Positions 5,200-14,687 of a DNA stretch of 21,653 bases are shown piece after piece; the first letter of the stretch is position 1; every line of letters starts with the position of its first letter. Source of the DNA: Bacteroidaceae bacterium (GTDB lineage: Bacteria > Bacteroidota > Bacteroidia > Bacteroidales > Bacteroidaceae); contig JAFYYO010000077.1 of assembly GCA_017557475.1 (NCBI GenBank), positions 1-21,653 on the forward strand, given 5' to 3'. Made by a program: the position numbers and the translations under genes. The notes beneath the pieces are model-generated. The model was not told where the DNA came from and did not search any database. It was given only the letters and a program-made list of their open reading frames with translations.

Positions 5200-7653
5200 A
5201 TGAAGACAAAATTCTTTTTACTGTTACTCCTCCTGGTCCTTCCTCCCCTCTTCCTTTCAGGGTTCGAAGCGAAGGCTCAAAGCATGACTGACGACCAAGT
5301 GCTAACCTTTATCACAAAGGAAACAAAGAATGGCACGCCGCAAAGCAGCATTGCAACTCAACTGATTAGCAAAGGCGTAACCATGAGCCAACTGCAACGT
5401 GTACGCCGCAAAGCAGAGCGTCTGAGAGAAGAAGAACAAAAGGCCGAAGAGTTCTCAGCACATCAAGAGGAAGTCGGTATCGTCGATGAATCGAAAACAA
5501 AAGACGAGACGATGGCCAATCCAGAACAAGATCCGACAGAAAAAGCCGATGAGAAGAATGCTCGCCAAGTCTTTGGCCGAAACATCTTCTCATCCCAAAA
5601 CCTCACTTTTGCCCCTGCGCAGAACATCGCCACACCAGCCAACTACGTTCTCGGAGCAGGCGATGAAGTGACAATAAACATTTGGGGAGCTAGCCAGCAG
5701 ACAATGCAACAGACCATCTCACCCGACGGTTACATCGTGATAAGCGACGTCGGGCCAATCCGTCTGGCCGGTCTCACCATCAACAAAGCCAAGGCTACTC
5801 TCCGTTCACGACTCGGACAAGCCTACGCCGACTGCCACTTCGACCTCTCGCTGACCGACCTGCGCTCGATGCAAGTACAGGTGATGGGCGAAGTCGTACG
5901 ACCCGGCACCTACACCCTCTCCAGCCTCTCCTCTGCCTTCAACGCACTCTATGCGGCTGGCGGCGTCAACGACATCGGTACTCTTCGCGACATTCGCATA
6001 TACCGCAGAGGCAGTCAAGTCGCCTCCATCGACGTGTATGACTACATCCTGCACGGCAACACAACCCGCGACATACGACTCACCGACGGCGACGTCATCA
6101 AGGTTGGCCCATACGACTGCCTCGTGAAAATCGCCGGACATGTGAAGCGTCCGATGTGGTACGAAATGAAGACAAGCGAAACAGTAAAGGACCTGTTGGA
6201 ATACGCAGGCGGATTCGACGGAAAAGCCTACACCAAAGGCGTTCGCCTGAAGCGTACCATGGGTGCAGAATACTCTATCTTCACCATCGATGATCCACAG
6301 ATGGGAACCTTCCATCTGGTCGACGGCGACCTCGTAGAAGCTGACGAAAACCTCGTCCGCTACAACAATATGGTAGAGGTTAGAGGAGCCGTGAAGCACC
6401 CCGGAGAGTTCCAGTTAGGCGACAAGATACAGAGTGTCAAGGACCTGCTCCTCGCAGCTGACGGCCTCATCGAAAGCGCCTACACCAAGCGAGCCATCAT
6501 GCATCGTGAGAAAGAAGACAAAAGCAAAGAAATCATAAGCGTCGACGCCCTCGGTATACTCGAAGGAACAGCAGTCGACATCCCCCTTCACAACGGCGAC
6601 GTGCTCTTCATCCCCGACAAACTCGACATGCAAGGCAACCTCACCGTACAGGTTAACGGCGAAATCAACTACCCCGGCGAATACCCTTATGCCGAGCATA
6701 CCACCCTCAGAGAGATGATTCTGTTGGCAGGCGGCATTACCCAAGCCGGCTCCCTTGCTCGCGTGGACATCTTCCGACGCTTGCGTAACGTACACGCCAC
6801 AGAAGATGACATCAGAGCAGCAGAACACTTCACATTCGCCCTCAACGAGGACTTCAGCCTCATGCGAGACACCACATTCGAACTCGCACCCTTCGACATC
6901 GTCTATGTCCGCAAGTCCCCCGCCTACGAAGAACAGAAGAATGTCAGCATCGTAGGCCAGGCAAACTTCCCCGGCATCTACACCATGACGAAGAAAAACT
7001 ACCGTCTCTCCGACCTCATCAACGACTGTGGCGGCATCACCGACCAAGGCTATATCCGCGGAGCATCACTCACACGAACCATGACACCTGAGGAAAAAGA
7101 ACAACGCGACGCAAACAACATCCGAGCACAGATTGACATATACGAAAGCGGATTGCGCGATGGCAAAGATCTTAACCTGCAACTCGCCGACTCCCTCCTC
7201 GCCCTGAAAGCCGTCACCGCCAACATTTATTCCATCGCCGTCGACTTAGAGGAAGCCATGAAGGAACCCGGAGGCATCAACGACATCGTGCTTCGCGAAG
7301 GTGACGTACTCAGCATACCTAAGCCCAACAACACCGTCAAAGTGAGCGGCGAAGTCATGCACCCAGTCTCCATGCCATATGAAGAGGGCAAGAGCGTCAA
7401 ATACTACATCCGTCGCGCAGGCGGTTATGCCAGCAAAGCATACAAGCGTCATGCTTACGGCATCCATATGAACGGCAGCGTCATGAAACTCTCGTCGAGA
7501 ACATCGAAGCACATTGACCCAGGAACAGAAATCGTAGTTCCATCCAAGGCTGGCAAGAAAGGCATGACAACACCTGAGATTATGTCCACCGCATCCACTG
7601 CCGCATCACTCTCCTCCGTCATTGTTGCAATCATGCACATCATCACCAAATAA
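5200..7653 (+). CDS. Outer-membrane polysaccharide export protein with SLBB repeats (Wza-like, long form)
   Basis: An 817-residue protein that should form the export channel for the polysaccharide in the outer membrane/periplasm. The signal peptide is residues 1-26 (hydrophobic LLLLLLVLPPLFL, then AKA). A charged, probably coiled-coil stretch follows (about 60-110). The polysaccharide-export domain begins at NYVLGAGDEV (148). Six SLBB-type repeats start near 226, 309, 392, 483, 582 and 713, each with a G-x-V-x-x-P-type motif (for example MGEVVRPGTY, RGAVKHPGEF). A C-terminal hydrophobic helix follows (about 795-815). Wza of E. coli has far fewer SLBB repeats; the long form is common in Bacteroidetes. 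No lipobox Cys is present. The frame is open upstream to 5050, but the signal peptide fixes the start at 5200. It is the first gene of the operon, with Wzz 5 nt downstream. Confidence 0.9.
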   Translation: MKTKFFLLLLLLVLPPLFLSGFEAKAQSMTDDQVLTFITKETKNGTPQSSIATQLISKGVTMSQLQRVRRKAERLREEEQKAEEFSAHQEEVGIVDESKTKDETMANPEQDPTEKADEKNARQVFGRNIFSSQNLTFAPAQNIATPANYVLGAGDEVTINIWGASQQTMQQTISPDGYIVISDVGPIRLAGLTINKAKATLRSRLGQAYADCHFDLSLTDLRSMQVQVMGEVVRPGTYTLSSLSSAFNALYAAGGVNDIGTLRDIRIYRRGSQVASIDVYDYILHGNTTRDIRLTDGDVIKVGPYDCLVKIAGHVKRPMWYEMKTSETVKDLLEYAGGFDGKAYTKGVRLKRTMGAEYSIFTIDDPQMGTFHLVDGDLVEADENLVRYNNMVEVRGAVKHPGEFQLGDKIQSVKDLLLAADGLIESAYTKRAIMHREKEDKSKEIISVDALGILEGTAVDIPLHNGDVLFIPDKLDMQGNLTVQVNGEINYPGEYPYAEHTTLREMILLAGGITQAGSLARVDIFRRLRNVHATEDDIRAAEHFTFALNEDFSLMRDTTFELAPFDIVYVRKSPAYEEQKNVSIVGQANFPGIYTMTKKNYRLSDLINDCGGITDQGYIRGASLTRTMTPEEKEQRDANNIRAQIDIYESGLRDGKDLNLQLADSLLALKAVTANIYSIAVDLEEAMKEPGGINDIVLREGDVLSIPKPNNTVKVSGEVMHPVSMPYEEGKSVKYYIRRAGGYASKAYKRHAYGIHMNGSVMKLSSRTSKHIDPGTEIVVPSKAGKKGMTTPEIMSTASTAASLSSVIVAIMHIITK

Positions 7654-7658
7654 CAGTC

Positions 7659-8741
7659 ATGGCACAGAACAATAACCAGCAACAGGTCATCGACCTCACA
7701 AAGATAGCACGTACCATTTGGCAGAAACGCCGCACATTCCTCAAGGTATGGGTAGTGACGTTCATCCTCTCATGCATTTGGATTCTCCCCCAACCACGCT
7801 ACTATACCAGCACAGTAAAGCTTGCGCCTGAGATGAGTGGCGACCAAGGCATAGGTGGACTCTCGAGCCTCGCATCCTCATTCGGAATAAGTGTCGGAGG
7901 GACAGGCAATCAGGATGCTATCTACCCACAGCTTTACCCGGAACTCTTCGAGAACCCCGAGTTCATCGTGGGACTATACGGCATTCATGTAACCACAAAA
8001 GACAGGAAAATCTCCTCCGACTACTTCACTTACATGAAGAAGCATCAGAAAAAGAATATGCTGACCTGGCCGTTTAACTATGTAAAAAGACGCATCAAGT
8101 CTCTGTTTACCGAAGAAGATAACACCCCGAGAATAACTGGCACGGACAAAGTGAATCCATTTATGATGAACAGAAAGGACTACGACCTGATGCATTTAAT
8201 CATGAGCCGTATCAAATGCTCTGTTGACAAGAAGAACTACGTCATTTCCATCAGCGTCAAGGATCAAGACCCACTTGTCTGTGCGACGATGGCCGACAGC
8301 GTGAAGCAACACTTGCAGGAATTCATCATACATTATCGCACAAGCAAAGCCACCGAAGATGTTGAGCACTATCAGCAATTGCGTGATAGCGCCGAATATG
8401 AATATAACATTGCAATGGAACGCTACAGTCGCTTCTGCGACTCGCACAGAAATGTCGTCCTCCAAAGTTACCAAAGCAGACAGAACAAACTGGAAAGCGA
8501 ACTCTCTCTGAAGCAAAGTTCCCTCAGTGTAATGGAAACGCAACTGACAGAAGCAAAGGTCAGATTACAGGAAAAGACCCCTGCCTTCACGACATTAAAA
8601 AGTGCAACAGTACCTGTGCTTCCCACCGAACCAAAGCGTGTATTGTTCGTGCTTGGTATGCTAATCCTGGTTACAATTGCATGGGGGGGATGGTTGGTAA
8701 GGAAAGAGATCTTCCCCTTTAGCCAGCAAACGCAATCATAG
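7659..8741 (+). CDS. wzz: Wzz-type polysaccharide chain-length regulator
   Basis: A 360-residue inner-membrane protein of the polysaccharide co-polymerase family, which controls chain length and contacts the exporter. TM1 is at about 27-45 and TM2 at about 328-347, with a long periplasmic domain between them that includes a coiled-coil region (about 235-305). A proline-containing segment just before TM2 (VPVLPTEPKRVL) is the family signature. No Walker motifs or Tyr-rich tail follow TM2, so there is no fused tyrosine kinase, and none is encoded nearby. A run of seven G (8683-8689) lies in the codons for TM2. It starts 5 nt after the export gene, so translation is probably coupled. Confidence 0.9.
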   Translation: MAQNNNQQQVIDLTKIARTIWQKRRTFLKVWVVTFILSCIWILPQPRYYTSTVKLAPEMSGDQGIGGLSSLASSFGISVGGTGNQDAIYPQLYPELFENPEFIVGLYGIHVTTKDRKISSDYFTYMKKHQKKNMLTWPFNYVKRRIKSLFTEEDNTPRITGTDKVNPFMMNRKDYDLMHLIMSRIKCSVDKKNYVISISVKDQDPLVCATMADSVKQHLQEFIIHYRTSKATEDVEHYQQLRDSAEYEYNIAMERYSRFCDSHRNVVLQSYQSRQNKLESELSLKQSSLSVMETQLTEAKVRLQEKTPAFTTLKSATVPVLPTEPKRVLFVLGMLILVTIAWGGWLVRKEIFPFSQQTQS

Positions 8742-8753
8742 CAGCATTGGAGG

Positions 8754-9986
8754 ATGAATGAGCGTTTGACACAACTACTAACGATAGACATCGGGCACTT
8801 GCTCAAAATGGATCTGAGCAAGTGGACTATCGTTCCTTTTCTGATGATCTTCTCGGTAGTGGTCAACATGAGCATTAGCATCAACGTTATGGAGATGCAA
8901 ACACTCTCCTATGGTGTACTTGCTCTATCATTGTTGTCATTTGTTGTCATGTCGATATTCTACCTCAGAACAGGAACCATTTCACTATATGTGGCTGTTA
9001 TTATTTTGTTCCAGTTACTGATGTTCGCATCTACGTTCATCAACGGCACAGATATTAAGGGCTGTTTTTATCAGGGTTGTACGCTCATCTTCATCGCTAT
9101 GGCCGCTGATTATTTCAAGGGAAGATTCCATTTCTTGATATGTGCTTTTGCCATTTCTTTTTCTTTTTGTGCATATCTGAACTTCTTACACCTGATGACT
9201 CATCCTGATTTATGGATTGTGGATGACTTAAAAGAGAATCAGGGATACATACTTGGTGGCAATTACAATGGTATGGGATGCCGCCTTCTGTGCGCAGTCG
9301 GTATCAGTATTGTGTGCATGAGGTATAGCAAATGGTTGATTCTCAACGTCATACCTGTCACGTTGATTTCCATCGTGACGCTCGCCATCGTGAAATCCAT
9401 GACATCCATGAGTGGCATTTTTTTGCTTCTCCTGTTCTGTCTTATACCTTCACACAAACTATTGAAGACAGGTATCATAGCGCTAATCGCATCCGTAATC
9501 TTTTTCCAAATATTCGTCTGCTTTCAAGGGAAAGGAATTGAACAGAACTCACTAGCCATATGGCTTGTAGAAGACGTACTAGGTAAAGATATTACCTTCA
9601 CTTACAGGACCTATATGTGGGATTCGGCCTCCAAGGTTTTTGCCAATTCGCCCATCTTTGGCTATGGCCTTGTGGATGCAGAATGGTACTTCTCACACAT
9701 GAGTTCTTTTGCTAAGGGACCACACAATTTCATCTGGGGCATACTCATCTATGGGGGCATCATCTTACTGGCCTTGTTCACCTATATTTGTTATATGGTG
9801 TTCGTCAAGCTTCCCGCCACCAATGATAGGAGCATTCTCCTAATATATGCAACTGCGGCAACAATGTTCATGATGATGATTATGGAAGTCTATCCTCCAC
9901 CATTCATTATCACCTTACTTACTTTGGCGTTCTATGCACCACGGTCACAAGGAGTAATAGAACTGACGACAAAAGAATCTGAATAA
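8754..9986 (+). CDS. wzy: O-antigen/polysaccharide polymerase (Wzy-like)
   Basis: A 410-residue, very hydrophobic protein with roughly ten or more membrane segments. It should join lipid-linked repeat units on the periplasmic face of the inner membrane. The large periplasmic loop has the pattern of the O-antigen ligase/polymerase family: RTYMWDSA (from R285), then NSPIFGYG, then PHNF (323-326) and a following glycine-rich helix (IYGGIILL). Polymerases and ligases share this fold; position between Wzz and Wzx in a Wzx/Wzy-type locus favours polymerase. The sequence is more AT-rich than the upstream export gene, as is usual for serotype-specific genes. An in-frame start further in (MDLSKW, residue 19) is possible. 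Confidence 0.85.
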   Translation: MNERLTQLLTIDIGHLLKMDLSKWTIVPFLMIFSVVVNMSISINVMEMQTLSYGVLALSLLSFVVMSIFYLRTGTISLYVAVIILFQLLMFASTFINGTDIKGCFYQGCTLIFIAMAADYFKGRFHFLICAFAISFSFCAYLNFLHLMTHPDLWIVDDLKENQGYILGGNYNGMGCRLLCAVGISIVCMRYSKWLILNVIPVTLISIVTLAIVKSMTSMSGIFLLLLFCLIPSHKLLKTGIIALIASVIFFQIFVCFQGKGIEQNSLAIWLVEDVLGKDITFTYRTYMWDSASKVFANSPIFGYGLVDAEWYFSHMSSFAKGPHNFIWGILIYGGIILLALFTYICYMVFVKLPATNDRSILLIYATAATMFMMMIMEVYPPPFIITLLTLAFYAPRSQGVIELTTKESE

Positions 9987-9988
9987 CT

Positions 9989-10888
9989 ATGGCCTCAACA
10001 CATATATTCTCCATCATTATTCCTCATCACGACATCCCCACCCTGCTACAACGGTGTCTTGATTCCATCCCCGATGTACCAGAGGTGCAAGTCATCGTGG
10101 TAGACGACAATAGCTCAGAGCAAAAAGTGGATTTCGAGCATTTCCCTGGTCTCAATCGCAAGCACACTCAGTGCATCTTTGACAAAGAGGGCGGCGGTGC
10201 CGGTCATGCTCGCAATATCGGGTTAAGGAATGCCGACGGCAAATGGTTAGTTTTTGCTGATGCCGATGACTTCTTCACAAAGGAAGCATTCCATATACTT
10301 GACAAACACAAGGAAGCCCCATGCGACATCCTTCTATTTAAGTCAAACAGCGTAAACTCTGAAGATCTGTCGCCCTCCAATCGCTTTGCTGACCTCAACA
10401 ATGCAATAGATGATGCATTGGCTGGCAAAATAGATAATAAGACTGCTGTTTTGTCAAGACCCGGTCCTGTTTGCAAAATGTTTCGTAGGAGTTATATTCA
10501 ACAAAAAGACATCTGGTTTGACGAAATAAAAGCATCAAACGACCTGATGTTTGTGTTCAAAGCTACTTGCTGGAGTCAAGATGATGCAGTGACCGTATCA
10601 GACGAAACACTCTATACCGTAACAACACGCAAAGGCAGTCTCGTTGAAGAACGTTTCACAAATCCTGACAATTACCTTTGCAGGATGGAAGTACAGATAC
10701 GCCGAAACAAGTTTCTGAAAGATTATCCCAAATTCAAGAAAGAACCCATTATTGTTTGGCTTACCCGTTCACGACGGTTTGGCATCAAGACTTTTCTCCG
10801 TGCTTTGAGGCTTATTATCCGCAAGGGAGCACTCTTCTCTGGCTTCGACACATTGATAAAGAGTGTGAAGAACCATATTATTAGATAG
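9989..10888 (+). CDS. Glycosyltransferase family 2 (GT2a)
   Basis: A 299-residue GT-A fold enzyme expected to add a sugar to the lipid-linked repeat unit at the cytoplasmic face of the inner membrane. Visible motifs are FSIIIPHHD at the N-terminus, VVDD (37-40) for the nucleotide, GAGHARNIGL, and the DxD metal site FADADDFF (89-96). The C-terminal third is basic and may touch the membrane. It starts 2 nt after the wzy stop codon. Over the first 100 residues it is identical at 84 positions to GT2b at 15599-16483, with lower similarity beyond, so the two arose by duplication. The sugar specificity cannot be read from sequence. Confidence 0.88.
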   Translation: MASTHIFSIIIPHHDIPTLLQRCLDSIPDVPEVQVIVVDDNSSEQKVDFEHFPGLNRKHTQCIFDKEGGGAGHARNIGLRNADGKWLVFADADDFFTKEAFHILDKHKEAPCDILLFKSNSVNSEDLSPSNRFADLNNAIDDALAGKIDNKTAVLSRPGPVCKMFRRSYIQQKDIWFDEIKASNDLMFVFKATCWSQDDAVTVSDETLYTVTTRKGSLVEERFTNPDNYLCRMEVQIRRNKFLKDYPKFKKEPIIVWLTRSRRFGIKTFLRALRLIIRKGALFSGFDTLIKSVKNHIIR

Positions 10889-10906
10889 CATAAAACTATA
10901 ATCGAA

Positions 10907-12175
10907 ATGAAAGAAATCAAAATATGTGTGATTGGATTAGGCTATGTCGGTTTGCCTTTAGCCAGATTATTTTCCACAAGGTATGAAACAGTAGGATTCG
11001 ATATGAATCAGCAGAGAGTGGATGCACTCATGGCTGGGCATGATGCCACACTCGAAGTGAGTGATGAGCTATTGCAAGATGCCATCAACAATCATGGATT
11101 TGTTTGTACCACAGATTTGGAAAAGATCCGTTCCTGCAATTTCTATGTTGTGGCGGTGCCTACACCTGTGGACGATAACAACCGTCCTGACCTCACCCCC
11201 CTATGGGGAGCAAGTGAGACTGTAGGAAAAGTTCTTTCCAAAGGAGACATTGTTGTATATGAAAGCACAGTGTATCCTGGTGTTACAGAGGAAGAGTGTT
11301 TGCCCGTAGTAGAGCGCGTCAGCGGTTTAAGGTTTAACGTGGACTTCTTTGCAGGTTATTCTCCTGAACGTATCAATCCTGGGGATAAATTACATACCGT
11401 TGAGAAAATCAAGAAAGTCACATCTGGTTCAACCCCAGAAATTGCCGACATAGTTGATGAAGTGTACAATTCTGTTTTGGTAAATGGCACCCATAAAGCC
11501 CCAAGCATCAAGGTTGCAGAAGCATCGAAAATCATAGAGAACTCGCAGCGCGATGTGAACATTGCATTCATGAATGAACTGGCTAAGATTTTCAATGCAA
11601 TGGGCATAGACACGCATGATGTCATAGAAGCTGCATCTTCGAAATGGAACTTTATCAAGTTGTCGCCAGGATTGGTGGGTGGACATTGCATTAGCGTTGA
11701 CCCCTATTATCTGATCCAGAAAGCACAGGTTTATGGTGTTTTACCCCGTATTATGTCGAATGCCCGCAGGTTGAATGACGGAATGGGTGACTATGTCGCT
11801 AATCAAGTCATCAAGTTGATGAACATGAAAGGTGTAATGGTAAAAGATGCAAGGATACTGATACTTGGAATCACGTTCAAAGAGAACTGCCCCGACATTC
11901 GCAACACAAAGGTTGTTGATATCTATCATACACTTCAGGAATACACCAGAAACCTCACTATCTTCGATCCCTGGGCAAATGCTCAAAAGGTGCAGAAAGA
12001 ATATGGTTTGAGTATTACCGACAAAATACCAGAGGGCACATTCGATGCCATTATCCTGGCTGTCGCTCATAACGAATTCCGGGACATAGACATAAAGGCG
12101 AAAGCCGGTGAAAAAGGAATCATATATGATGTAAAGGGCATATTGCCACGTGACATTATTGACGGAAGGTTATAA
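10907..12175 (+). CDS. UDP-N-acetylhexosamine 6-dehydrogenase (nucleotide sugar dehydrogenase, WbpO/TviB type)
   Basis: A 422-residue enzyme of the UDP-glucose/GDP-mannose dehydrogenase family, which oxidises C6 of a nucleotide sugar twice with NAD+. The Rossmann motif GLGYVGLP is at 10-17. The N-terminal domain has PTPVDDNNRPDLTPL and YESTVYPG. The central helix carries EASKIIENSQRDVNIAFMNE, and the catalytic Cys261 lies in GGHCISVDPYY. The C-terminal domain has GITFKENCPDIRNTKV. The pattern fits the WbpO/TviB/CapL branch, which makes UDP-GalNAcA, rather than plain UDP-glucose dehydrogenase; WbpA and WecC (ManNAcA) types are related alternatives. The repeat unit should therefore contain a HexNAc-uronic acid. 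It is the only sugar-precursor enzyme in the locus, so other donors come from elsewhere. Confidence 0.88.
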   Translation: MKEIKICVIGLGYVGLPLARLFSTRYETVGFDMNQQRVDALMAGHDATLEVSDELLQDAINNHGFVCTTDLEKIRSCNFYVVAVPTPVDDNNRPDLTPLWGASETVGKVLSKGDIVVYESTVYPGVTEEECLPVVERVSGLRFNVDFFAGYSPERINPGDKLHTVEKIKKVTSGSTPEIADIVDEVYNSVLVNGTHKAPSIKVAEASKIIENSQRDVNIAFMNELAKIFNAMGIDTHDVIEAASSKWNFIKLSPGLVGGHCISVDPYYLIQKAQVYGVLPRIMSNARRLNDGMGDYVANQVIKLMNMKGVMVKDARILILGITFKENCPDIRNTKVVDIYHTLQEYTRNLTIFDPWANAQKVQKEYGLSITDKIPEGTFDAIILAVAHNEFRDIDIKAKAGEKGIIYDVKGILPRDIIDGRL

Positions 12176-12216
12176 GTTTTTATAGACAGAACCACCATCT
12201 CCTGAAGCGACAAGCA

Positions 12217-13731
12217 ATGGAACCATCGAAGAGAATAGTCATTAATACTCTTGCGCAGCATACGAGGGCGATTATCAACACCTGTCTTTCCCTTTATAGC
12301 ACCCGTTTGGTGCTGCAGGCATTGGGACAGTCTGATTACGGTATCTACTCGCTTGTGGCAGGTGTGGTGACCATGCTGGCCTTTCTCACTGGTGCATTGG
12401 TTATTACTACACAGCGGCAACTATCGTTCTACCATGGTAAAGGTAATATTACGGAGGTCAGGGGCATGTTCTCAAGCAGTCTTCTATTGCACATCCTCAT
12501 CGGAGGGAGTATAGCTATAGTGCTCCTTGCTTTTACGCCATTTATCTTCGGTGGATTTCTGGACATTGATCCTACCCGTGTTCCGACGGCAAAAGGAGTG
12601 TATTACCTAGCAATACTTTCGCTTGTCATTGTTTTCTTTACAGCTCCATACAAGGCCCTATTCATCGCTCGGGAGGAGATCTATTATGTCTCAATGGTTG
12701 ATGTTATGGATGGAATTCTGAAGCTCGCTTTCGCATTATCTCTTCCATTCATCACCTTCGACCGACTGATGGCATACGCTTTTGCAATCGCAGGCATCCA
12801 AGCCTTCCATTTCCTAGCACTCTCACTATGGGCTGTCAATCATTTCAAAGAGAGTATGCTGCTGCCCAGACTCAGTCTTGTCCGTCGCTGCTATCTTAAA
12901 GAATTAACGGGCTTTGCCACTTGGACTGTTTATAGTACCGGCTGTGTAATGGGAAGAACACAGGGCGTAGCTATCATTCTAAACAGGTTCTTTGGTACAA
13001 TCGTCAACAGCGCATATGGCATCGCCCAGCAGGTATATCACTCCATAGCCTTTATCTCCCAAGCGGTAACCAATGCTATGAGTCCACAAATTGTAAAGGC
13101 TGAAAGTATTGGGAACCGACAACGGATGTTCCATCTTGCAGAACTGTCAAGTAAGTATAATTTCCTATTACTTTCCACTGTGGTCATCCCACTTTCGTTT
13201 GAACTACCAGAGGTATTAAAACTATGGTTGGGCGATGTACCACCTCATGCCGTTACACTATGCCGCTTTGTTATCCTCTCTGCTCTGTGCGACCAGATAA
13301 CTTTTGGTTTAGGAACTGCCAATCAAGCCATTGGACGCATACGTAACTATTCGTTGGTAGTGAATACAATTAAGGTACTTACTTTGCCAGCTTTCTGGCT
13401 TTGTCTCCATTTTGGTTATGAAATAGGGCAAGCCATGTGGGCATACATCGGTTTTGAGATTCTATGCGCCTTGGTACGCCTTCCATTCCTGGAAATTACT
13501 GCAGGGCTGTCAATTCGCCATTTCGCCAGTCATGTATTTGCTCGAGTGGCTATACCTCTATTATGTATTGCTATTGCATGTTGGATAATGGTAACTTACG
13601 TGAATGTACCATTCCGTTTCCTGCTCACCGGCACTGTATCTGTCGTTGTGGCTGGCATTTCCTGTTGGCTGTTTGCTCTTGGAGATGCCGAACGTCATGC
13701 AGCACAACAAATGATTAAAAAGAAAAAATAA
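12217..13731 (+). CDS. wzx: Polysaccharide repeat-unit flippase (Wzx-like, MATE/MOP superfamily)
   Basis: A 504-residue integral membrane protein with about 12-14 predicted helices. It would move the lipid-linked repeat unit from the cytoplasmic to the periplasmic face of the inner membrane. The N-terminus (NTLAQHTRAIINTCLSLYSTRLVLQALGQSDYGIYSLVAGV) has the pattern of Bacteroidales MOP-family flippases, and the YGIAQQVYH...QAVTNAMSPQIVK segment in the middle is also characteristic of the family. The protein ends in a basic tail (IKKKK). A 41-nt gap separates it from the dehydrogenase gene, and nothing like a terminator is seen there. Transport specificity is normally matched to the local repeat unit but cannot be predicted. 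Confidence 0.88.
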   Translation: MEPSKRIVINTLAQHTRAIINTCLSLYSTRLVLQALGQSDYGIYSLVAGVVTMLAFLTGALVITTQRQLSFYHGKGNITEVRGMFSSSLLLHILIGGSIAIVLLAFTPFIFGGFLDIDPTRVPTAKGVYYLAILSLVIVFFTAPYKALFIAREEIYYVSMVDVMDGILKLAFALSLPFITFDRLMAYAFAIAGIQAFHFLALSLWAVNHFKESMLLPRLSLVRRCYLKELTGFATWTVYSTGCVMGRTQGVAIILNRFFGTIVNSAYGIAQQVYHSIAFISQAVTNAMSPQIVKAESIGNRQRMFHLAELSSKYNFLLLSTVVIPLSFELPEVLKLWLGDVPPHAVTLCRFVILSALCDQITFGLGTANQAIGRIRNYSLVVNTIKVLTLPAFWLCLHFGYEIGQAMWAYIGFEILCALVRLPFLEITAGLSIRHFASHVFARVAIPLLCIAIACWIMVTYVNVPFRFLLTGTVSVVVAGISCWLFALGDAERHAAQQMIKKKK

Positions 13732-13752
13732 CTTATCAATTCATATCAATAT

Positions 13753-14673
13753 ATGTCCTTAATCATAAAAAAACTTCGTCATCAGTTGCACCCCTTGCGA
13801 GTGCGCTACGAACACTTCCTGGGAATCCACTTCCCCAAAAAGTTGGCAAATATCCGCTATAAACAATTTCATGGTAAGGATATTGACTGGAAACACCCCA
13901 AGAACATTGATGAGAAAATCAGCTGGATGAAGTTCTATGGTGACACATCCGAATGGCCGCGTCTGGCAGACAAATATCAAGTGCGTCAATATGTGGAAGA
14001 ACGAGGACTTGGCGATATGCTTGTACCCCTCTATGGAAAGTGGGACAGAGCTGAAGACATTGACTGGGGTTCCCTGCCCAATCAGTTTGTGATGAAGACA
14101 AATCATGGCAGCAAGACAATCCTTATCTGCAAGGATAAGCAAAGCCTTGATATCCCTGCTTGGATACGCCAGTTCAACGAGTGGCTGCATACTGACTATA
14201 GCGTCATACATGGTGAAACACATTACCGTCACATTAAGCCTTGCATCATTGCCGAGCAGTTGCTCGATGTTGAGAAGCAGCCTGTCAAGTCATCATCTTT
14301 GATAGACTACAAGATATGGGCCTTTGATGGCAAGCCATTCTGTATATGGTGTTGCTTGAACCGAACGCCCAAAACAGTTGATGTCATCACCTATGATACA
14401 GATTGGAATCCACATCCAGAATATTCCGTTAGCACCTCTCATTTCCGTCTAACCGATGTACGCCTGCCCCGACCTGCTTCACTTGAAAGGATGCTCGATG
14501 CTGCCGCACGGTTGTCGAAAGGACATCCACAAGTACGCGTTGATCTTTATGAAGTGGATGGCAAAGCCTATTTCGGAGAAATGACGCTCACCTCTTCATC
14601 TGGAGTGAACCTCTTCTACACAGAGGACTTCCTTATGCAACTGGGGGGGCATGCAAAATTACCCATCGACTGA
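13753..14673 (+). CDS. TupA-like ATP-grasp protein (first copy)
   Basis: A 306-residue protein of the ATP-grasp family found in polysaccharide clusters and named after TupA of teichuronopeptide synthesis. The N-terminal part has the usual NIDEKISWMKFYG followed by ADKYQVRQYVEE. The ATP-binding core includes FVMKTNHGSKTILICKD, then IDYKIWAFDGKPFCIW, then RVDLYEVDGKAYFGEMTL. The C-terminus LGGHAKLPID matches the family end. TupA-type enzymes probably form an amide or peptide-like bond, for example attaching an amino acid to a uronic acid; the presence of a uronate-making dehydrogenase fits this, but it is inference. A G7 tract (14643-14649) sits 8 codons before the stop. It converges with the hydrolase gene, 14 nt away. 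A second copy is at 17347. Confidence 0.82.
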   Translation: MSLIIKKLRHQLHPLRVRYEHFLGIHFPKKLANIRYKQFHGKDIDWKHPKNIDEKISWMKFYGDTSEWPRLADKYQVRQYVEERGLGDMLVPLYGKWDRAEDIDWGSLPNQFVMKTNHGSKTILICKDKQSLDIPAWIRQFNEWLHTDYSVIHGETHYRHIKPCIIAEQLLDVEKQPVKSSSLIDYKIWAFDGKPFCIWCCLNRTPKTVDVITYDTDWNPHPEYSVSTSHFRLTDVRLPRPASLERMLDAAARLSKGHPQVRVDLYEVDGKAYFGEMTLTSSSGVNLFYTEDFLMQLGGHAKLPID

Positions 14674-14687
14674 TAGCAAAGAGAAGG

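Noticed and set aside
5806..7047. Long antisense open frames (5806-6399 and 6415-7047) opposite the export gene
   Set aside because: They mirror the codon bias of the SLBB gene, have low-complexity Val/Asp/Glu-rich translations and no motifs; the sense protein is clearly real.
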